Made by a program: the position numbers and the translations under genes
Notes under the pieces: model-generated
What the model saw: only the letters and a program-made list of their open reading frames with translations
What the model was told of the DNA's origin: nothing
The model's database searches: none
Part shown: piece after piece, positions 58,919 through 64,000 of the stretch
Position numbering within the stretch: position 1 is the first letter of the stretch
How the letters are laid out: each line of letters begins with the position of its first letter
NCBI GenBank assembly: GCA_900491605.1
Contig: UESW01004080.1
Span: 1,098,550-1,162,549 of the forward strand
From: Calamus simplicifolius
Lineage: Eukaryota; Streptophyta; Magnoliopsida; Arecales; Arecaceae
Reading direction: 5' to 3'
Length of the DNA stretch: 64,000 bases

Positions 58919-61185
58919 ATGAGTTCCCAGTCCTGGACATCGGAGGATGATTCAGAGGATCGTCCTTCTCCCAAGAGGCTTCATGCTTCTCCTTCTTCTC
59001 CCCCTTCTCCTTCACCTCCTCTTGAGTGGTCCTCTGATTCGAAGGACCGCGTCCCTCTGGCCCAGCGGTGGGTCACCGGGGAGGCTCCCGCAGGGAGGTA
59101 CCCGGCGGCGGCTGGCATGGCCCCATCGAGGAGACGCTAGGCGAGGCCGCACCACCCCGAGGGTGGGGGCGGAATCCCTGGAAGGGGTCGCCTCCACGGT
59201 GACAGGCCAGGATTTGGCGAACATCCGGGCCCATTACCAAATCCCCAGGATGTCGGGCTCTATCTTCGGACCCCCGACGATAGAGTGATCTCATCTCGAC
59301 CGGACCGAGTGGCCATTTACGAAATTTCCCTGAGGTGGGTCTCTGCTTACCCCTTCCTCCTTTTTTCGTAAACCTCCTTGACTATTACTCCTTGACCCCT
59401 TCTCAATTGGTCCGAACTCCCTTCGGGTCGTTAGTGTCTTCGTCGTCCTCTGCCATCATCTTCACATTACCCTTTGAGTCTCTCTGTTTCGCTCTTTCTA
59501 CATCCTCCGGGCTCAGAAGGGTTGGTGGCTGTTTCAGCCCCGACCCGGCCGAGTCCTTAAGCTTCTTCTTCCTACCTTCATCAAGGGATGGAAATTCCGA
59601 TTTTTTTTTGCCAATCTTGACCAAGTTAAGTCCCGGTGGGGGGACCCCGACCTTCGAGGTAACATGAATCCCACTGTCCACCCCGGAGACAAGGAAGCGT
59701 TGGGCAGCTGTTGGCTACCGACATCCCTCGGTACAACCTGCTTCTAACATAGGAAAACCTTCAGTCGGCGGTCTCATCTCCCACCGCGGTAAGCCTCCCT
59801 CATACTTAGTCAAAGTCTTCCCTTTTTTTTGGCTAACCCCGGCCGATGTTGCACAGCTATGAAGGTCCCGATCCGCAGACTCATGAAGGCCGCTGCCAAG
59901 AGGAGGGCCCAGGAGGGGCCGAGTGAGGGGCAGCAAGCACCGGCCCTGAAACGCCCGGCAGTGCGGGTGCCCGAGCCACCTATACCGCAAGAGCCTTCAG
60001 CCATCCCGGAGGTCAATCTGACGACCGACACCCCGCCTGAAAGGGAGCCAGCTACGGAGGAGCCGGCGATAGCGGAGGTGCTAGCCACGGAGGAGCCGGT
60101 GATAGCGGAGGAACCCCCCACCCCCCGCGGACCAGTCCCCGCCGAGGTTACAAGGAGCTGGGGTGAGGGACCATCGGGGGCTGCAAATCCGCCCCCGAAA
60201 CAGACACCAGCAAGCAGCCCTCCGTGCGCCAATCCGAAACCGCCCAGGCTGCTAGAGGAAATGGAGCCAGGCCGAGGCGCATCGGGACTACATTTTGGAT
60301 GATGGACGCTGGGTAGAGCGGCTCATCTCATCAATCTTCGTACCCGAGGTTCAAGAAGAACTTAGCCATTTGAAGGCGGCCACGTTCTTTCGAGAGTCCT
60401 ACGCGGCCCTGGTCAAAGTAAGTAGACTCGCAGCTCCCTTCTTTTAGATTTCTCTTTTACTCTTCCTTTCTCTTATTGACATGAGGTCTGCATGCAGATT
60501 ACGAACTCCTTGGCTGCTACAAGGGAGGTCATCATGGGGGAAGGACACTCATGCGGGAGGCCCAGAGAGAGGCTGAGGAGGCTCGCGCTCGAGCGGAGGC
60601 AGACGAGAGGGCCTTGGAATCGGCCAGGATTGCCCGGGCCGATGAGATAAAGGCGGCCGAGAGCTGGGCAGAAGTTGAGACCAACCGTTTGCGGGTGGCT
60701 CTCAGCCAGCTGATGGAGGCCGAAAGCGCTGTTGCGGCGAGAGACCTACATATTTTAGAGTTGGCCGCGACCATCCAGGCGGCCGAGAATCAGGCAGCGA
60801 GGCCGAGGAGAGGGCAAGGAAGGCCGAGGAGAGGGCGAGGGAGGCCGAGGAAAAGGCAAGGAAAGCTGAGGAGGAGAGGGATCATGCCCTGGAGGCTGAG
60901 AGGGCAGCGGTGGCATCTCTAGCTGCAGAGAGGAAAGCTAGAGCTGCCGAGGTGGAGGCACCTATTGAGGCCAGGGCTGCCAGGGTTATTGAAGAGTTTA
61001 GGGCATCCGAGCGCTTCATAGACGAGCTGGCCGAAGCTTCGGCGGAAGCGTATCTTCAAGGGTTCCAGCGTGGAAAGGAAAAGGTCGCCCGAGACCTGGA
61101 CTTTCCACAGGCCCTTGAGGTCGAGCCGGAGCGTCTCTCTGAGGTTGGTTCATCTAACGACGAACCTGCACCGGCTGAACCATGA
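58919..61185 (+). pseudogene. Antisense extra ORF of the Tat element (gypsy-type putative transposon protein), frameshifted
   Basis: Runs opposite to the element's pol. The start MSSQSWTSEDDSEDRPSPKR leads into a Ser/Pro-rich segment. Then come TVTGQDLANIRAHYQIPRMS and, after shifts, DRVAIYEISLR and PPFFVNLLDYYSLTPSQL, which resemble the N-terminal domain of plant 'putative gypsy-type transposon' proteins (the Pfam Transposase_28 type, from memory). A Pro/Glu-rich middle (59829-60302) follows, then an Ala/Glu/Arg-rich coiled coil (60551-61185; AEEARARAEADERALESARI, RVIEEFRASERFIDELAEAS). The frame changes several times (about 59130, 59290, 59450, 60300, 60798). A GT donor near 60420 suggests an intron. 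Its function is unknown; it does not encode a transposase catalytic core. Confidence 0.65.
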
Positions 61186-61504
61186 GCTTCATGTTGTACT
61201 TTTTCATTTTGCAAGTCTGACTTGGTCAACATTTTGTAAGCACTTTCGAGTTAATGAAGTACACTCTTTCCTTCAACGAAATTTGTCTTTATCCAATTGT
61301 AACTTTTACCCCAAGTCCTTTGGCTGCCGACGTGGGACCCTTAGGGGCTTCATCGGTACTGAGGAGTAACCTTTAATTCATTCTTGAATAACCTCAACTT
61401 AGCTACATAGGACCGAATCCTAGAGTCGAGGAATACGGACTCCTAGTGACCAATGAAGCACCGGACTCGGAAGGCTAAGATAGACTCGAGCTTCCAGGGG
61501 CTGC

Positions 61505-62563
61505 TTGCACGCCGCTTTGCTAACGGTACACTGGGCTTTGTGCCTGGCTGGCCCAGGGCTTTTTGTGCCGACCGGGGTCGGGCTTTAGTTGTTGAGAGCC
61601 AATGGTACATCGCTCTGCCAGTGGTACACTGGGCTTTGTACCTGGCTGGCCCAGGGCTTTTTGTGCCGACTGGGGTCGGGCTTTAGTTGTTGAGAGCTGA
61701 TGGTACATCGCTCTGCCAGTGGTACACTGAGCTTTGTGCCTGGCTGGCCCAGGGCTTTCTGTGCCGACCAGGGTCGGGCTTTAGTTATTGAGAGCCGATG
61801 GTACATCGCTCTGCCAGTGGTACACTGGGCTTTGTGCCTGGCTAGCCAGGGCTTTTTGTGCCGACCGGGGTCGGCTTTAGTTGTTGAGAGCTGATGGTAC
61901 ATCGCTCTGCAGTGGTACACTGGGCTTTGTGCCTGGCTGGCCTAGGGCTTTTTGTGCCGACCGGGGTCGGGCTTTAGTTGTTGAGAGCCGATGGTACATC
62001 GCTCTGCCAGTGGTACACTGGGCTTTGTGCCTAGCTGGCCCAGGGCTTTTGTGCCGACCGGGGTCGGGCTTTAATTGTTGAGAGCCGATGGTACATCACT
62101 CTGCCAGTGGTACACTAGGCTTTGTGCCTAGCTGGCCCAGGGCTTTTTGTGCCGACCAGGGTCGGGCTTTAGTTGTTGAGAGCCGATGGTACATCGCTCT
62201 GCCAGTGGTACACTGGGCTTTGTGCCTGGCTGGCCCAGGGCTTTCTGTGTCGATCGAGGTCCGGCTTTAGTTGTTGAGAGCTGATGGTACATCGCTCTAC
62301 CAGTGGTACACTGGGCTTTGTGTCTGGCTGGCCCAGGGCTTTTTGTGCCGACCGGGGTTGGGCTTTAGTTGTTGAGAGCCGATGGTACATCGCTCTGCCA
62401 GTGGTACACTGGGCTTTGTGCCTGACTGGCCTAGGGCTTTTTGTGCCGACCGAAGTCAGGCTTTAGTTGTTGAGAGTCGATGGTACATCGCTCTGCCAGT
62501 GGTACATTGGGCTTTGTGCCTGGCTGGCCCAGGGCTTTCTGTGCCGACCGGGGTCGGGCTTTT
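61505..62563. repeat. 98-bp minisatellite, about 10.8 copies
   Basis: Unit: GGTACATCGCTCTGCCAGTG, GTACACTGGGCTTTGTGCCT, GGCTGGCCCAGGGCTTTTTG, TGCCGACCGGGGTCGGGCTT, then TAGTTGTTGAGAGCCGAT. Copies are very similar. The copy at about 61840-61910 lacks single bases at three places. Both strands are open over much of the array, but because 98 is not a multiple of three the frames rotate and no gene is implied. Confidence 0.95.
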
Positions 62564-62665
62564 GTTGAAAAACTGGGATGCTAGAACTCAAGTTCATTGA
62601 TGTGAAATGAGGGGTGAAAACCCAAAAGAATACAAGCATGGTATTTAGTGTAAGATGGGAATGCA

Positions 62666-63995
62666 CTACTGATAGTACCGACGGAGGTTGTCGGTGTTCC
62701 ACGTCCGGGGGAATGGTCTCCCATCTAGCTCTGCAATCTTGTATGCTCCATGACAGAGTGCTTTAGTGATATGGTAGGGCCCCTCCCAGTTCGAAGCTAG
62801 CTTGCCTCCTTCCGTCGGCTTTGAGACCTCGGCTCGTCGAAGGATCAGGTCTCCCGGCAAAAAGGTCTTGGGGCGCACACGGGCGTTGTAATATTTGGCA
62901 GCTCGTTGTTGGTAGACCGCCATCCGGAGCCACGCCCGGTCTCGCACCTCCTCCACCAGATCAAGGTTAGCTCACAGCCGGTCCGGGTTATCTTCCTACT
63001 GTATGACTCCACCCGCGAGCTCGGGGAGCCTATCTCCACCGGGATGACAGCTTTGGACCCGAAGACCAGACTGAATGGGGTCTCTCGGTGGGGGCTCGTG
63101 GCGTTGTGTGGTAGGCCCATAGCACATTATGGAGCTCCTCCACCCATCGTCCTTTACAATCATCCAGTCGGGTTCTCAGTCCTTGGAGAATGATGCGATT
63201 GGCTACCTCGGCCGCTCCGTTGCTCTGGGGATGTCCGACGGAAGTGAATCTCTGGTGGATGCCCAGTTCGGTGCAGAATCCTCGGAAGGGTGCGTTGTCA
63301 AACTGCCGGCCATTATCGGTGACCAGAGTGTGTGGTAGCCCGAACCGACATATGATTGACTTCCAAAAGAAGGATCTCACCTTGCTCTCAGTGATCTTAG
63401 CAAGGGCTTCGGCCTCAATCCACTTGGTGAAGTGATCGACGGCCACTAGGAAGAACTTGCGCTGCCCGAAGGCTAGGGGGAGCAGTCCCAAGATATCCAT
63501 ACCCCACTGGGCGAAGGGCCAAGGCATCGCCAGGGGGGTTAGCTGAGATGTCGACTGCCGCTGAATATTGGCATGGCGCTGGCAGCTATCACACTTCTTA
63601 ACAAGCTCGGCCGCATCCTTCCTCATGGTCAGCCAGTAGTACCCCTGTCGCAGGGCCTTATAAGCTAGGGCTTTGCTCCCCAGATGACTCCCACATATGC
63701 CCTCATGAATTTCTCGCAAAATGTAGTCAGCTTCGGCTGGTCTAACGTACTTGAGGACCGAGTATAAAAATGATCTTCGATAAAGCTTTTCGTCCATCAT
63801 CAGGAACTTTGGGGCCCACCGTCTGAGCAGTCTGGCCTTAATAGGGTCTTCCGGGAGAGTGCCGTCGGTCAAATATCCGTCGTAGTTGTCCATCCAGGAG
63901 GACCCTTGCTCAACCGGTAGTGCTTCATCCACAGCTTCAATGCTTGGGGTCTTCAGGTGCTCCATATACGTTCTTCCCAGGGTCTCGTCGGCCAA
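62666..63995 (-). pseudogene. Gypsy integrase (pol C-terminal part), frameshifted
   Basis: The open part from 63995 to 63030 carries the zinc-binding HHCC (His97, His104, Cys135, Cys138) and the catalytic core: Asp167 (GMD), Asp227 (VTDNG) and Glu263, with exactly 35 residues between the last two. The C-terminal module with the GPY/F motif (NWEGPYHI) is in the frame of 62956-62666. Between them the frame breaks: one base is lacking near 63080, another change lies near 63000, and a TGA interrupts at about 62970 where an Arg codon is expected (possible CpG decay). Upstream residues 1-95 are the usual linker after RNase H. The protein inserts retrotransposon cDNA into the genome. The open start at 63995 is a window artefact, not the true start of pol. 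Confidence 0.9.
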
Positions 63996-64000
63996 GGTGG

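Larger units (their letters stand above)
56926..64000 (-). mobile_element. 3' half of a Ty3/gypsy Tat-lineage LTR retrotransposon
   Basis: The element reads on the minus strand and continues past the right edge, where RNase H, RT, protease and gag should lie. In element order the window shows integrase (63995 to 62666), a 98-bp minisatellite (62563 to 61505), an extra gene in antisense (58919-61185 plus), a polypurine tract (minus strand GAGGTGAGGGGGC at 58350-58364) and the 3' LTR (58347 to 56926). An extra antisense ORF and tandem repeats between pol and the 3' LTR are known traits of the Tat lineage (Grande, RIRE2, Retand types). Frameshifts and stops suggest it is not autonomous as written. 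Confidence 0.88.

Noticed and set aside
61505..62563. Many 60-110 aa open frames on both strands
   Set aside because: They are by-products of the 98-bp repeat, whose unit length rotates the frame; no domain or start context supports a gene.
61505..62563. CRISPR array
   Set aside because: Units are adjacent without spacers, the organism is a plant, and no cas-like gene is near.
1..64000. Endogenous pararetrovirus or other viral copy
   Set aside because: No movement protein, coat or caulimovirus-type RT pattern seen; the RT-related pieces fit RTE LINE and gypsy elements.

Overview
The window is nuclear DNA of a flowering plant. It holds intron-rich genes with GT-AG splicing, a eukaryotic tRNA, LTR retrotransposons, RTE-type LINE tails, hAT, Mutator and Tourist-type elements, and long AT-rich intergenic DNA. 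Gene content and codon use suggest a non-grass monocot (palm or Zingiberales-like), but that is only an impression from recalled homologues. The coding exons below were assembled by hand from splice sites, reading frame and family motifs.

Layout: 1-1820 is the 5' end (5' LTR plus leader) of a minus-strand Ty3/gypsy element. Between 3486 and 4852 lies a fold-back structure, followed by a plus-strand alkaline ceramidase-family gene (4944-9735) with two RTE LINE tails in its introns. Convergent to it is chlorophyllide a oxygenase, CAO (minus, 16436 to 10776), with an 867-bp Mutator-type fold-back element about 300 bp upstream of its ATG. A tRNA-Gln (minus, 17898-17967), a filament-like plant protein gene (minus, 25008 to 19207), an 8.9-kb gap with a hAT-type element, and a 14-exon CBS-CBS-PB1 membrane protein gene (minus, 46008 to 33921) follow. 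A 151-aa coiled-coil gene of unknown function (minus, CDS 53366 to 50461) precedes an AT-rich gap. From 56926 to the window end is the 3' half of a second minus-strand gypsy element: 3' LTR, antisense extra gene, 98-bp minisatellite and integrase. This order matches the Tat lineage.

The five protein genes are not an operon or an obvious pathway. CAO acts in the plastid (chlorophyll b synthesis), the ceramidase-like protein in endomembranes, and the CBS-PB1 protein is tail-anchored.

Most notable observations: (1) a palindromic insertion in an intron of the CBS-PB1 gene (37215-38937). It is built from two inverted Copia 5' ends (LTR, primer-binding site, leader) around a centre carrying what looks like a captured auxin response factor fragment. 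(2) Five apparent one-base deletions between 6.5 and 18 kb, hitting the ceramidase gene twice, CAO twice and the tRNA anticodon loop once, while three genes between 19 and 54 kb read cleanly. This looks more like a local consensus-quality problem than parallel pseudogenisation, but the sequence alone cannot decide.
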